64,000 nucleotides of DNA, taken from NCBI RefSeq assembly GCF_018069565.1, contig NZ_JAGPNL010000010.1:124001-188000 (forward strand), in the 5' to 3' direction. The stretch is from Streptomyces tagetis (lineage in GTDB: Bacteria; Actinomycetota; Actinomycetes; Streptomycetales; Streptomycetaceae). Under the pieces are notes generated by a model. The model did no database searches, had not been told where the DNA came from, and saw only the letters and a list, made by a program, of their open reading frames with translations. Of the stretch, positions 25,654-37,106 are shown one piece after another. The first letter of the stretch is position 1. Each line of letters starts with the position of its first letter. The position numbers and the translations under genes were made by a program.

Positions 25654-26604
25654 ATGCCGCACGCCGCTCAGCACGCGGACACCGCCCCCACCGAACTCGA
25701 CGCGGCCCTGCGCGGCGGCCCCTTCCACGTGGCCCTGCGCGCGGCGATCGCCGCGCGCGGACTGCCGCTCCAGCGCGTGCAGCACCACCTGTCGCGCCGC
25801 GGGGTGAAGGTGGGCGTCACCAGCCTCAGCTACTGGCAGCAGGGTGCCCGCCGCCCGCAGCGCCCCGAGTCCCTGCGCGCCGTACGGGCCCTGGAGGAGA
25901 TACTCCAGCTCCCCGAGGAGTCGCTGATACGCCTGCTCGTGGAGCCCGAGGAGAGCCCCTCCGGCGCACACCACACCACCCGCTCCTACCGCGCCCTGGT
26001 GGCCGCCTCCGGCGTCCTGGAGCGGCTCCTGGCCGAGCTGGGCCACACCCCGTCCGACTCCGGGCTGCACACCCTCGGGCACCACGAACGCGTGCGCGTC
26101 GGAGCCGACCGCGCGCTGGCGGGCCGCGAATCGCAGCACATCGTCCGCGCCCACCGCGACGGCGTCGACCGCTTCCTCGCCGTCCACCACGGCGACCCGG
26201 GCTGCGTCCCCGCGCGGATGACCGTCCGCGCGCTGGAGAACTGCCGCACGGGACGCGTCCGCACCCACCACGACACCGGCGTCCTCGTGGCCGAGCTGCT
26301 CTTCGACACCCGCCTGCGGGCCGGCGACACGCACCTGTTCCGCTACGCCGTCGAGGACGGCACCGCCGGCGTGTCGCGCGAGTACGTGCGCGGCTTCGGC
26401 GGGGCGGGCGGGCAGTACGCCCTCCAGGTGCGCTTCGACCCGGCGGCGCTCCCCGCGCGCTGCCACCGGTTCACGCAGTACTCGGCGGCGGCGCCGCGCG
26501 GCGGCCTGCGCGAGCTGGAACTGAGCGGACCGCACCACTCCGTGCACCTCGTCGAGTCCCGGGTGCGGTCGGGCGTGCTGGGCATCGGGTGGGACTGGGA
26601 GTGA
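25654..26604 (+). CDS. Hypothetical protein with N-terminal helix-turn-helix-like region
   Basis: I do not recognise a named family for this 316-residue soluble protein. Residues about 22-85 (LRAAIAARGLPLQRVQHHLS to LIRLL) resemble an XRE-type HTH followed by a helical linker, with SLSYWQQGARRPQRPES in the recognition region. The remaining 220 residues are His- and Arg-rich with beta-type patterns and no membrane segment. ATG 25654 follows GAAAGG. It could be a Streptomyces-specific regulator; the downstream Rieske gene is convergent and no operon partner is visible. A dyad-rich upstream region suggests regulation. Confidence 0.7.
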   Translation: MPHAAQHADTAPTELDAALRGGPFHVALRAAIAARGLPLQRVQHHLSRRGVKVGVTSLSYWQQGARRPQRPESLRAVRALEEILQLPEESLIRLLVEPEESPSGAHHTTRSYRALVAASGVLERLLAELGHTPSDSGLHTLGHHERVRVGADRALAGRESQHIVRAHRDGVDRFLAVHHGDPGCVPARMTVRALENCRTGRVRTHHDTGVLVAELLFDTRLRAGDTHLFRYAVEDGTAGVSREYVRGFGGAGGQYALQVRFDPAALPARCHRFTQYSAAAPRGGLRELELSGPHHSVHLVESRVRSGVLGIGWDWE

Positions 26605-26643
26605 GCGGGACCCGGCCCGCCTGGGGGACTGGGAGTGAGCGGG
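26591..26643 (+). repeat. 19-bp direct repeat at the gene's 3' end
   Basis: GGGACTGGGAGTGAGCGGG at 26591-26609 recurs exactly at 26625-26643, offset 34 bp. The first copy contains the stop codon of the upstream gene. This looks like a small local duplication. Confidence 0.75.
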
Positions 26644-26665
26644 GCCGGCCTCGCCCGCCCGGGGG

Positions 26666-27094
26666 TCAGCCCTCGTAGGGGCCGACGACGATCCGGCCCT
26701 GCTCGACCTCGACCGGGAGTTCCGCCAGCGGCACGGAGGCCGGGGACTTCAGCACCTCGCCGGTGCGGGCGTCGAACTCGCTGCCGTGGCACGGGCAGAC
26801 CAGCTTCGTCCCGACCAGCTTGTTGATGGGGCACCGCGCGTGCGTGCAGATCGTGCTGTGCGCCTTCAGCGCGCCGTCGTCCGTCCGGCCGACCACGATC
26901 TTCTGGTCCTGGTAGAGCTTGGCGCCGCCCTCGGCGACATCGCCCTCCGCGCCGAGGTCGACGGGTGCCGTCGGTCCGACGGTATCGGCGCGGTCGTCGC
27001 CCGGGGCGCAGGCGGCCAGGCCGATACCGGCGACGGGAGTGAGCGCCGCCGTGCGCAGGACGGTACGGCGGCTCGGGGCGGGACGGCCGGGCAT
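26666..27094 (-). CDS. Rieske (2Fe-2S) protein, Tat-exported lipoprotein
   Basis: This 142-residue electron-transfer protein has C83-x-H85 and C100-x2-H103 as cluster ligands, with C88 and C102 placed to form the usual disulfide. The N-terminus has a twin-arginine motif SRRTVLR (residues 8-14), a hydrophobic stretch and a lipobox LAAC with Cys 29. It should therefore fold with its cluster inside and be anchored outside. ATG 27094 has GGAG 5 nt upstream; the open frame extends 36 codons more without signal character. No dedicated partner enzyme is adjacent, so its redox partner is unknown. Confidence 0.88.
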   Translation of the reverse strand: MPGRPAPSRRTVLRTAALTPVAGIGLAACAPGDDRADTVGPTAPVDLGAEGDVAEGGAKLYQDQKIVVGRTDDGALKAHSTICTHARCPINKLVGTKLVCPCHGSEFDARTGEVLKSPASVPLAELPVEVEQGRIVVGPYEG

Positions 27095-27413
27095 GGTGTC
27101 TCCACGGGTCAGGGTGGAGCGGGCGGCCGGACGGGCGGGGCGCGGCACCGGTCGTCCGCTGCGCGGTACGGCTGCGGTTGCGGCGCGCGGGCACCGCGGC
27201 ACGCGACGGCCGCCGCGCGGGACCGGGGCGTGCAGGAGCGACGATATCGGGCGGGGCGGGACGGGCGGCGGGGTGGGTGCCGGAGGTGTGGGTGGGCGGC
27301 GCGGTGAGTGCCGGAGGTGTGGGGGTGGGCGCCGGCGTGGGCGCCGAAGGTGGGGGGCGAGCGGGCGGATCGGGTGGATGCGGGGGCCGGGGCGCGGGGG
27401 CGGGGCGAGGGGG
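27095..27413. other. GC-rich intergenic stretch upstream of the operator array
   Basis: The DNA is purine-rich on the plus strand (GGTGGGTGCCGGAGGTGTGG-like degenerate repeats near 27270-27350). I see no supported gene. It separates the minus-strand Rieske gene from the LacI operator array. Confidence 0.4.
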
Positions 27414-27504
27414 CTGGCGTAAGCGCTGGCGTAAGCGCTTACGCAGTCGCTTCCGGCAACCGCTCGCGTAAACGCTTACGCGAGCGGTTGCGCAAGCGTT
27501 TACG
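27414..27504. promoter_or_regulatory. LacI-family operator array
   Basis: Two tandem 12-bp CTGGCGTAAGCG units (27414-27437) run into a 16-bp perfect palindrome GCGTAAGCGCTTACGC (27429-27444). A 34-nt inverted repeat (27457-27490) follows, centred on GTAAACGCTTAC, and then CAAGCGTTTACG (27493-27504). All cores share the CG-centred TAANCGNTTA form of LacI/CcpA operators. The array ends 110 bp before the lacI-type gene, so autoregulation is likely. Confidence 0.8.
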
Positions 27505-27613
27505 TCCACCCCCTCCGTGGGGTACGGTCCCGGCCAGCGCATGGCGCGTTTCCGCCCGTGCCGTGCCGATGAGCCGTTCCGTGCCGTTTTCCGGGGAGAG
27601 AAAGGGGGCGCCG

Positions 27614-28693
27614 ATGACCACCATGGCCGATGTCGCACGGAGCGCCGGAGTCTCCGTGGCGACCGTCTCCCACGTGCTGAACAGCACCCGCCCGGTGCTG
27701 CCGCACACCCGGCAGGCCGTCCTGGACGCGATCGAACAGCTCGGCTACACCCCGAACGGGCCGGCACGCTCCCTGGTGACGGCGCGTACCCGTTCCATCG
27801 GGCTCGCGGTGTCGGCGATCAGCAACCCGTACTTCACGGAGATCCTCCAGGGGGTCGAGGCCGGTGCCCTGGAGCACGGCTACAGCCTGCTCATCGCGGA
27901 CCCGCACGATGATCCGGAGCATGAGCACACGGTCGTCCAGTTGCTGCACGAGCGGCGGGTGGACGGCATGATCGTCGCCCCTTCGGCCGATCCGGGCGCC
28001 CTCCTCGCCTACCTGGCCCGCCACCGGGTGCCGGCGGTCTTCCTCGACCGGCTGGTCGACGCGCCGGAGACGGACGACTGGCGCTTCGACCAGGTCTGCG
28101 CCGACGGCTGCGAGCCGACGGCCGGTCTGGTCACCCATCTTGCCGAGCTGGGGCACCGCCGGATCGGCCTGGTCGCGGGCCGGCCGGGGTTCAGCACGAC
28201 CCGCGAGCGGCTCACCGGCTACCGGCACGGACTGGCCACCGCCGGTCTGCCCTTCGACGAGCGCCTGGTGGTGCACGGCGACTCCGAGACGGCCGGTGGA
28301 GAACGCGCCACCGACGCCCTGCTGTCCCTCGCGGTGCCGCCGACCGGGCTGATCACGGCCAACAACACGATGACCATCGGCGCGCTGCGCGCCCTGCGGC
28401 GGCGGGGCCTGTCCGTTCCCGGCGATCTCGCACTGTGCTGCTTCGACGACTTCGCCTGGGCGGACCTCTTCTCCCCGCGGCTCACCGCCGTCGCGCAGCC
28501 GAGCCGGGAGCTGGGCGCGCGGGCCGTGCGGCTGCTGCTGGAGCGCCTGGACGCCCCGGACCGGCCGGCGCGGACGGTCCGGCTGGACTGTTCCCTGGCC
28601 CACCGCACCTCGTGCGGCTGCCCCGAGCGGCCGGAGCCTCCCGGGCCACCCGGCCCGGGAGGGACCACCGTGTCCCCCTCGACCACCTCTTAG
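27614..28693 (+). CDS. LacI-family transcriptional regulator
   Basis: This 359-residue repressor has the LacI HTH MADVARSAGVSVATVSHVLN (residues about 4-23), then a hinge helix NGPARSLVTAR and a periplasmic-binding-protein-like effector domain (GLAVSAISNPYFTEILQGVE; LCCFDDFAWADLFSPRLTAV). ATG 27614 lies 5 nt after AAGGGGG. The dense operator array just upstream points to autorepression, and the sugar kinase 85 bp downstream suggests a sugar or sugar-phosphate effector. The C-terminal 25 residues are Pro/Gly-rich after a Cys-containing stretch (TSCGCPERP), which is unusual for the family. Confidence 0.9.
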   Translation: MTTMADVARSAGVSVATVSHVLNSTRPVLPHTRQAVLDAIEQLGYTPNGPARSLVTARTRSIGLAVSAISNPYFTEILQGVEAGALEHGYSLLIADPHDDPEHEHTVVQLLHERRVDGMIVAPSADPGALLAYLARHRVPAVFLDRLVDAPETDDWRFDQVCADGCEPTAGLVTHLAELGHRRIGLVAGRPGFSTTRERLTGYRHGLATAGLPFDERLVVHGDSETAGGERATDALLSLAVPPTGLITANNTMTIGALRALRRRGLSVPGDLALCCFDDFAWADLFSPRLTAVAQPSRELGARAVRLLLERLDAPDRPARTVRLDCSLAHRTSCGCPERPEPPGPPGPGGTTVSPSTTS

Positions 28694-28777
28694 CGCACTC
28701 CCCGTCCTTGCCTTCCCTCCTTCCCTCCCCTCGCGTTACCCGGACGGCCTCCGCCGAGGCCCACGAAAGGACTGCCC

Positions 28778-29686
28778 GTGATCGTCGTCGCCGGTGAGGC
28801 ACTGATCGACCTGGTACCGCAGGGCACCGGTGCCCTGGCCCCGCTGCGCCCCGCGCTCGGCGGCGGCCCGTACAACACGGCCGTCGCGCTGGGCCGCCTC
28901 GGCTCCCCCACCGCCTTCTGCTCGCGGGTGTCCCGGGACGCCTTCGGGGAGGCTCTGCTGGAGCGGCTGCGGGAGACCGGCGTGGACGTGTCCCCGGTGC
29001 AGCGCGGGCCCGAGCCCACGACCCTCGCGGTGGCGTCGGTCGGCACGGACGGTTCGGCCGCCTACTCGTTCTATGTGGAGGGGACCGCCGACCGGCTGTT
29101 CACGGCCCCTTCGACGCTGCCCGTGGGGACCAGGGCGGTGTCCTTCGGCACCTGTTCGCTGGTGCTGGAGCCGGGGGCGAGCGCGTACGAGGGGCTGCTG
29201 CGCGATTCGGCGGCGCGGGGCGTCTTCACCGCCCTGGACCCGAACATCCGGGCCGGGCTGATCCCGGCCCCGGACGCCTACCGGACCCGGTTCAAGAGCT
29301 GGCTGCCGTCGGTGTCGCTGCTGAAGCTCTCCGCCGAGGACGCCGAGTGGCTGGGCGGGACGCCCCGAGAGTGGCTGGCCGCGGGCCCGTCGGCGGTCGT
29401 GATCACCCAGGGCGGCGACGGGCTGACCGCGTACACCCGGGACGGCGGCGTGTACACGGTTCCCGGCGAGCAGGTCAGGGTGGTGGACACGATCGGCGCG
29501 GGTGACACCGTCAACGCGGCGCTGCTGCACGGTCTCGCGGTGCGCAACGCCCTCGGCGACCGGGAGCTGGCCACACTGGGACCACAGGGCTGGACGGACC
29601 TGCTCGGCTTCGCCGCGCGCGCAGCGGCGGTCACCTGCTCGCGGGCGGGAGCGCAGCCGCCGTACGCCCACGAGGTGGCCGGCTGA
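28778..29686 (+). CDS. PfkB-family carbohydrate kinase (fructokinase-like)
   Basis: This 302-residue ribokinase-fold enzyme phosphorylates a sugar with ATP. It begins with AGEALIDLVP and has the GGGPYNTAVALGRLG sugar-binding region and the anion-hole/catalytic DTIGAGDT near residue 238, with the catalytic Asp in GAGD. GTG 28778 follows GAAAGG. It lies downstream of the lacI-type gene in the same direction and is probably under its control. The likely substrate is fructose or a related ketose, from similarity to fructokinases. A 22-bp-stem terminator ends the unit. Confidence 0.88.
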   Translation: MIVVAGEALIDLVPQGTGALAPLRPALGGGPYNTAVALGRLGSPTAFCSRVSRDAFGEALLERLRETGVDVSPVQRGPEPTTLAVASVGTDGSAAYSFYVEGTADRLFTAPSTLPVGTRAVSFGTCSLVLEPGASAYEGLLRDSAARGVFTALDPNIRAGLIPAPDAYRTRFKSWLPSVSLLKLSAEDAEWLGGTPREWLAAGPSAVVITQGGDGLTAYTRDGGVYTVPGEQVRVVDTIGAGDTVNAALLHGLAVRNALGDRELATLGPQGWTDLLGFAARAAAVTCSRAGAQPPYAHEVAG

Positions 29687-29713
29687 GACATCGCCCCGCG
29701 CGCGGGGAGCACC

Positions 29714-29763
29714 GCGAAGCGGCGTGCGCCACGGGGGGATTCCCGTGGCGCACGCCGCTTCGC
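29714..29763. terminator. Bidirectional terminator between pfkB-type gene and uvrA
   Basis: A 22-bp perfect inverted repeat (29714-29735 with 29742-29763) and a 6-nt loop lie 28 bp past the kinase stop and 45 bp past the uvrA stop. It serves both convergent genes. Confidence 0.88.
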
Positions 29764-29807
29764 CCGTTCCGCGGGCAGTCCCGCGGAAGCCTGGCCCTGC
29801 CGGCCGC

Positions 29808-32828
<3,021 letters not shown>

Positions 32829-33038
32829 GCCGGTCCGCACCTTTCTTGAGAGAAGTGACAGGGGCGGGGCCCCCGTCTATCTCAGACTAGGGGGAGCCAC
32901 TGACAACGCCGGTCGGTTTCACCGGTAGTCAACAAACCCCGACTCCCCAGCATGCCCGACGCCGCACCCGACCATATAGCACGTGCATTCGATTTAACGG
33001 AGTGCTTCGTCACCTTCACCCGAAGGTGTGGCGAGGTC

Positions 33039-33044
33039 TAGGGT
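33039..33044 (+). promoter_or_regulatory. -10 hexamer TAGGGT
   Basis: TAGGGT ends 7 nt before ATG 33052, predicting a leaderless message and fixing the start over GTG 33028. Confidence 0.55.
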
Positions 33045-33051
33045 CGGCGCC

Positions 33052-33738
33052 ATGATTGATCACGCGCGTGACCTGGCGGCTGTACACACCGCCACCGAAC
33101 GGCTGCTCAACGCGGTCGGCACCCTGGACAACGCGTCCGCGGCCGTACCGTCACGGCTTCCCGGCTGGAGCCGCGGCCACGTCCTCGCCCATCTCGCCCG
33201 CAACGCGGACGCCCTCGTGAACGTCCTCGAAGGCCGGCCCATGTACGCCTCCCCCGAGGCCCGGGAGGGCGACATCGAGCGGGACGCCCCGCGCCCCCTG
33301 GACGTCCAGGTCGCCGACGTGCGCGAGAGCGCCGACCGCTTCCAGCGGTCCGCCGCCGCGCCGGCGGACTGGTCACGCACGGTGGAGCTGCGCAACGGCG
33401 TCACGGACTCCGCGTCCCGGGTCCCCTTCCGCCGCTGGGTCGAGGTCGAGCTGCACCACGTGGACCTGGGGATCGGATACGAGCTGGAGGACCTCTCGGC
33501 GGAGTTCGCGGAGCGGGAGACCGCCTTCCTCGCCGCCCGCTTCTCGGGCAACCCGGACGTCCCGGCGACACGGCTGACGGACGGCACGCGCGCGTGGAGC
33601 ACGGGCCGGGAGGCGGCGGAGCCCGAGCGCACCGTCTCCGGCACCCCGGCGGACCTCGTCGGCTGGCTCGCCGGCCGCCGTCCCGGGACCGCGCTGACGG
33701 TGGCGGGGGGCGAACTGCCGTCCCTGCCGCCGCTGTAG
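33052..33738 (+). CDS. Maleylpyruvate isomerase-family mycothiol-dependent enzyme
   Basis: This 228-residue DinB/MDMPI-fold protein has the metal-site pattern with His in GHVLAHLARNAD (residue about 52) and Glu/His in RWVEVELHHVDLGIGY (about 138-150). Relatives use mycothiol to isomerise or conjugate small electrophiles; the real substrate here is unknown. ATG 33052 follows a -10 hexamer and there is no Shine-Dalgarno. It is divergent from uvrA and followed by an MBL-fold hydrolase with its own leaderless start, a pairing that may link two detoxification steps (inference). Confidence 0.85.
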   Translation: MIDHARDLAAVHTATERLLNAVGTLDNASAAVPSRLPGWSRGHVLAHLARNADALVNVLEGRPMYASPEAREGDIERDAPRPLDVQVADVRESADRFQRSAAAPADWSRTVELRNGVTDSASRVPFRRWVEVELHHVDLGIGYELEDLSAEFAERETAFLAARFSGNPDVPATRLTDGTRAWSTGREAAEPERTVSGTPADLVGWLAGRRPGTALTVAGGELPSLPPL

Positions 33739-33755
33739 CCCGTAGGCTGGCGGTC

Positions 33756-34412
33756 ATGACGTACAGCGGAGAGGTGCGGGTCGGCGGCCCCGCCGACGTG
33801 CACGAACTCAAGGACCTGATGATCACCAAGGTCGCGGTCGGCCCGATGGACAACAACGCCTATCTGCTGCGCTGCCGGGCCACCGACGAGCAACTGCTGA
33901 TCGACGCCGCCAACGACGCCGAGACCCTGCTCGGCACGATCGGTGCCGACGGGGTGGCCTCCGTCGTCACCACCCACCGGCACGGCGACCACTGGCAGGC
34001 CCTCGCGGAGGTCGTCGCGGCCACCGGCGCCCGCACCTACGCGGGCCGGTACGACGCCGAGGGCATCCCCGTGGCGACCGACGTGCCCGTCGACGACGGC
34101 GACACGATCCGGGTCGGCCGGGTGGAACTCACCGCCCGCCACCTGGTCGGCCACACCCCCGGCTCCATCGCCCTGGTCTACGACGACCCCCACGGCCACC
34201 CCCACGTCTTCACGGGCGACTGCCTCTTCCCGGGCGGGGTGGGCAACACCCGCAAGGACCCGGAGGCGTTCGCCAGCCTGATCCGGGACGTCGAGACCAA
34301 GATCTTCGACGCGCTGCCCGACGAGACCTGGGTCTACCCGGGCCACGGCAACGACACCACGCTGGGCGCCGAGCGGCCTCACCTTCCGGAGTGGCACGCG
34401 CGCGGGTGGTGA
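33756..34412 (+). CDS. MBL-fold metallo-hydrolase (glyoxalase II-like)
   Basis: This 218-residue enzyme has the zinc-binding THRHGDH at residues 73-79, then HLVGHTPGSIALVY, the bridging Asp in FTGDCLFPGGVG, and the last His in VYPGHGNDTT. These match the hydroxyacylglutathione-hydrolase/persulfide-dioxygenase branch. ATG 33756 is preceded 7 nt upstream by TAGGCT (33743-33748), so it is probably leaderless and separately transcribed despite the 17-bp gap after the mycothiol-type gene. The substrate may be a mycothiol thioester (inference). Confidence 0.88.
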   Translation: MTYSGEVRVGGPADVHELKDLMITKVAVGPMDNNAYLLRCRATDEQLLIDAANDAETLLGTIGADGVASVVTTHRHGDHWQALAEVVAATGARTYAGRYDAEGIPVATDVPVDDGDTIRVGRVELTARHLVGHTPGSIALVYDDPHGHPHVFTGDCLFPGGVGNTRKDPEAFASLIRDVETKIFDALPDETWVYPGHGNDTTLGAERPHLPEWHARGW

Positions 34413-34545
34413 GCCCCGGCCGGACGAGGCGGCGGTGACCGCGGAACGCGCCGGGCGCGAGGCGACGGCGACCGCCGGGCGCGGCTGGTCATCGTGGGGG
34501 GCGCACGGGCGCGGGCGGGGCGGCCCAGTGGCGCGACGCGCGGGC

Positions 34546-35019
34546 TCAGGTCGCGGCGCGGCCCGCCCCCGCCAGTGCCGCGACGCGCTCCACACCGAAC
34601 GCGTACCCCTGGACACCGCACCCCGCGATGACGCCGTCGGCCCGCTGGGAGACGTAGGAGTGGTGCCGGAACGGCTCGCGCTGGTGGATGTTGGAGATGT
34701 GGACCTCCACCACGGGCAGCCCGTCGCAGGTGTTGAGCGCGTCCAGGATCGCCACGGACGTGTGCGAGTAGGCGGCCGGGTTGATCACGATGCCCGAGTG
34801 GTGCAGCCGGGCCTCGTGAATCCAGTCGACCAGTTCCCCTTCGTGGTTGGACTGCCGGAAGTCCACGGTGCCGCCGTGGGCCGCCGCCGCCTCGGCGCAC
34901 AGGGCCTCGACGTCGGCGAGGGTGTCGGAGCCGTAGATCTCCGGCTGCCGCTGACCGAGCAGGTTCAGGTTGGGGCCGTTGAGAATCATGATCGGGGCTT
35001 GGGCCAGGGTGCGGGGCAC
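34546..35019 (-). CDS. aroQ: Type II 3-dehydroquinate dehydratase
   Basis: AroQ converts 3-dehydroquinate to 3-dehydroshikimate, in the shikimate or quinate pathway. The 157-residue protein has the flexible active-site loop LNLLGQRQPEIYG with R24 and Y29, N80 in NPAAYSHTS, H107 in VEVHISN and R118 in REPFRHHSY, the full type II catalytic set. GTG 35019 has GGAGGAA just upstream. It lies in front of the truncated chaA on the same strand; the gene arrangement suggests aroQ is unaffected by that lesion. Confidence 0.95.
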   Translation of the reverse strand: MPRTLAQAPIMILNGPNLNLLGQRQPEIYGSDTLADVEALCAEAAAAHGGTVDFRQSNHEGELVDWIHEARLHHSGIVINPAAYSHTSVAILDALNTCDGLPVVEVHISNIHQREPFRHHSYVSQRADGVIAGCGVQGYAFGVERVAALAGAGRAAT

Positions 35020-35120
35020 GGTTCCTCCGGTCCGTTCGTGACACGAGCGGCCCGGGACCGGCCGCCCGCCCCCGGTGTATCACGCCGCCGCCGGGCCGTC
35101 GCGGCCGGTCCGGGACGCGT

Positions 35121-35926
35121 TCCGAGCAGCACCAGCAGGGCGATGATCACACCGACGACCGCGTGGTGCAGTCCGGCGGCCTCCACGCGCTCTCGACGGT
35201 GGGCGAGACCCCTTCGGCCAGGCCGACCACGCCGATCAGGGCCATGCCGAGCAGTCCCAGCCCGAGCAGGGCGGTGCGGGCGGAGGGGGCGTGGGCGTGG
35301 CCCTCGCTGGTGATCACCTCGCCCTGCCGGGTGATCGGGAGGAAGTAGTCGCGGTGCCGGACGGTCAGGGTCGTGATGAAGAGGCCGTAGAGGATCAGGG
35401 AGGAGACCGCGGCGAAGGTCAGTTGCACGGTGGAGAACTCGGGGCCGCGCGCGCTGGTGGTGAAGGTCGGCAGGACGAGGCTGAGCGTGGCCAGGGTCGC
35501 GACGGTGGCGAGGGCGGCGCCGGTGCCCTCGGGGTTGAAGACCGCCGTGCCGTGCCGCAGCGAGCCGACGAGGAGGCTGAGGCCGACGACGCCGTTACAG
35601 GTGATCATCACGGCGGCGAAGACGGTGTCCCGGGCGAGCGTGGCGCTCTTGTCGCCGCCGTCGATCATCAGGGTGACGATGAGGGCGACCTCGATGACCG
35701 TGACGGCAACGGCGAGGACGAGGGAGCCGAAGGGTTCGCCGACCCGGTGGGCGACGACCTCGGCGTGGTGGACGGCGGCCAGGACGGACACCGCGAGGAC
35801 CAGTGTCGGCAGGACGACGATCCCGGCGGGCAGGGAGCGCCCCCAGGTGAAGGCCGGCAGCAGGACCGCCACCACGGGCGTCGCGGCGGTCCACTGCGTC
35901 ACGAGCGCCCTGGTCCGACTGATCAT
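35121..35926 (-). pseudogene. chaA: Ca2+/H+ antiporter ChaA, frameshifted and C-terminally truncated
   Basis: The intact part (259 codons from ATG 35926) is a CaCA-type antiporter with the alpha-repeat GEPFGSLVLAVAVTVIEVAL, RDTVFAAVMITCNGVVGLSL and about seven helices. Near 35190 the frame shifts: SPTVES-A is followed by W-RPPDCTTRSSV-stop, while the next frame continues with EAAGLHHAVVGVIIALLVLL, the expected family sequence. Restoring one G would join them. Even then, similarity stops at about 35121, before the PET motif and the last helices (family length is about 360 residues). The start has no good ribosome site. A sequencing error could explain the frameshift but not the truncation. Confidence 0.85.
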
Positions 35927-36058
35927 GCAGCGATCGTCACAGAGCGCGAAGGGCCCCGCACGCCCGGTCACGCGGACCGGGGGTCGCGTGACCGGGCGGG
36001 TGCCACGGGCCGGGCGCACCCGGGGAGCGCGGAGGCCGGGCCCCCGGGCGCCGGGCCG

Positions 36059-37060
36059 TCAGGCGTCGACGCTGTCCCTGGGCCTGTCGTCGTCGCGGTC
36101 GGCCGCCGCCTCCGCCAGGGCCTGCTTGCGGGAGGCCCGGAGGCTGGTGACGGTGGTGACGACGAGGACGGTGCAGATCACGCCGAGGGAGACGGGTATC
36201 CCGATCTCGGGGACGGGGACGCCGGACTCGTGCAGCGCGTGCAGCACCAGCTTGACGCCGATGAAGCCGAGGATGACGGAGAGCCCGTAGGAGAGGTGGA
36301 CCAGTTTCTTCAGCAGGCCGCCGATGAGGAAGTAGAGCTGGCGCAGGCCCATGAGGGCGAACGCGTTGGCGGTGAAGACGATGTACGGGTCCTGGGTCAG
36401 GCCGAAGATCGCCGGGATGGAGTCGAGCGCGAAGAGCACGTCGGTGGTGCCGATCGCGAGCATCACGACCAGCATCGGGGTCATGATCCGCTTGCCGTTC
36501 TCCGTGATCCACAGCTTGGTGCCGTGGTAGCGGTCGGCCACGCCGAAGCGGCGTTCGGCGGCCTTGAGCAGCCGGTTCTCCTCGAAGTCCTCGTCCTCCT
36601 CGTCGACCCGTGCCTCCTGGATGAGCTTCCAGGCCGTCCAGATGAGGAAGGCGCCGAAGAGGTAGAAGACCCAGGAGAAGCTGGCGAGGATCGCCGCGCC
36701 CGCGACGATGAAGACGGCTCTGAGGACCAGGGCGATCAGCACGCCGACGAGGAGCACGCGCTGCTGGTACTGCGTCGGCACCGCGAACTTCGCCATGATC
36801 AGCACGAAGACGAAGAGGTTGTCCACGCTCAGCGACTTCTCGGTGATGAAGCCCGCGAAGAACTCGCCGGCGGGTCCGCCGCCGCCGAAGAGGAAGAGGC
36901 CGAGTCCGAAGAGCCCGGCCAGGGCGACCCAGACGACGGTCCAGATCCCGGCTTCCTTGATCGATACGTCGTGCGGTTTGCGGCCGATGAAGAAGTCGAC
37001 CGCGATGAGGGCGGCGAGGCCCCCGATGGTCAGGACCCACAGGGTCGCGGAAACATCCAC
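36059..37060 (-). CDS. TerC/Alx-family integral membrane protein (probable Mn2+ exporter)
   Basis: TerC proteins such as E. coli Alx and Bacillus MeeF/MeeY export Mn2+ and help metalate exoenzymes. The 333-residue protein has about nine helices, the FFAGFITEKSLSVDNLFVFV motif with acidic residues, and the second-repeat IGTTDVLFALDSIPAIFGL with the paired Asp. An acidic loop ARVDEEDEDFEEN sits in the middle and a charged tail at the end. GTG 37060 has SD GCCGGAGG 4 nt upstream. A yybP-ykoY-like leader precedes it (37107-37233). It heads a Ter-type neighbourhood with a TerD-fusion gene and TerD upstream on the same strand. Confidence 0.9.
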   Translation of the reverse strand: MDVSATLWVLTIGGLAALIAVDFFIGRKPHDVSIKEAGIWTVVWVALAGLFGLGLFLFGGGGPAGEFFAGFITEKSLSVDNLFVFVLIMAKFAVPTQYQQRVLLVGVLIALVLRAVFIVAGAAILASFSWVFYLFGAFLIWTAWKLIQEARVDEEDEDFEENRLLKAAERRFGVADRYHGTKLWITENGKRIMTPMLVVMLAIGTTDVLFALDSIPAIFGLTQDPYIVFTANAFALMGLRQLYFLIGGLLKKLVHLSYGLSVILGFIGVKLVLHALHESGVPVPEIGIPVSLGVICTVLVVTTVTSLRASRKQALAEAAADRDDDRPRDSVDA

Positions 37061-37106
37061 TACGCCTCCGGCAGTGCGTCAGACGGAAAAAGTCAGCGTT
37101 CGCCGC

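Noticed and set aside
32829..33051. LexA/SOS box upstream of uvrA (also uvrB and uvrC)
   Set aside because: No GAAC-N4-GTTC or close variant was seen by eye before any of the three.
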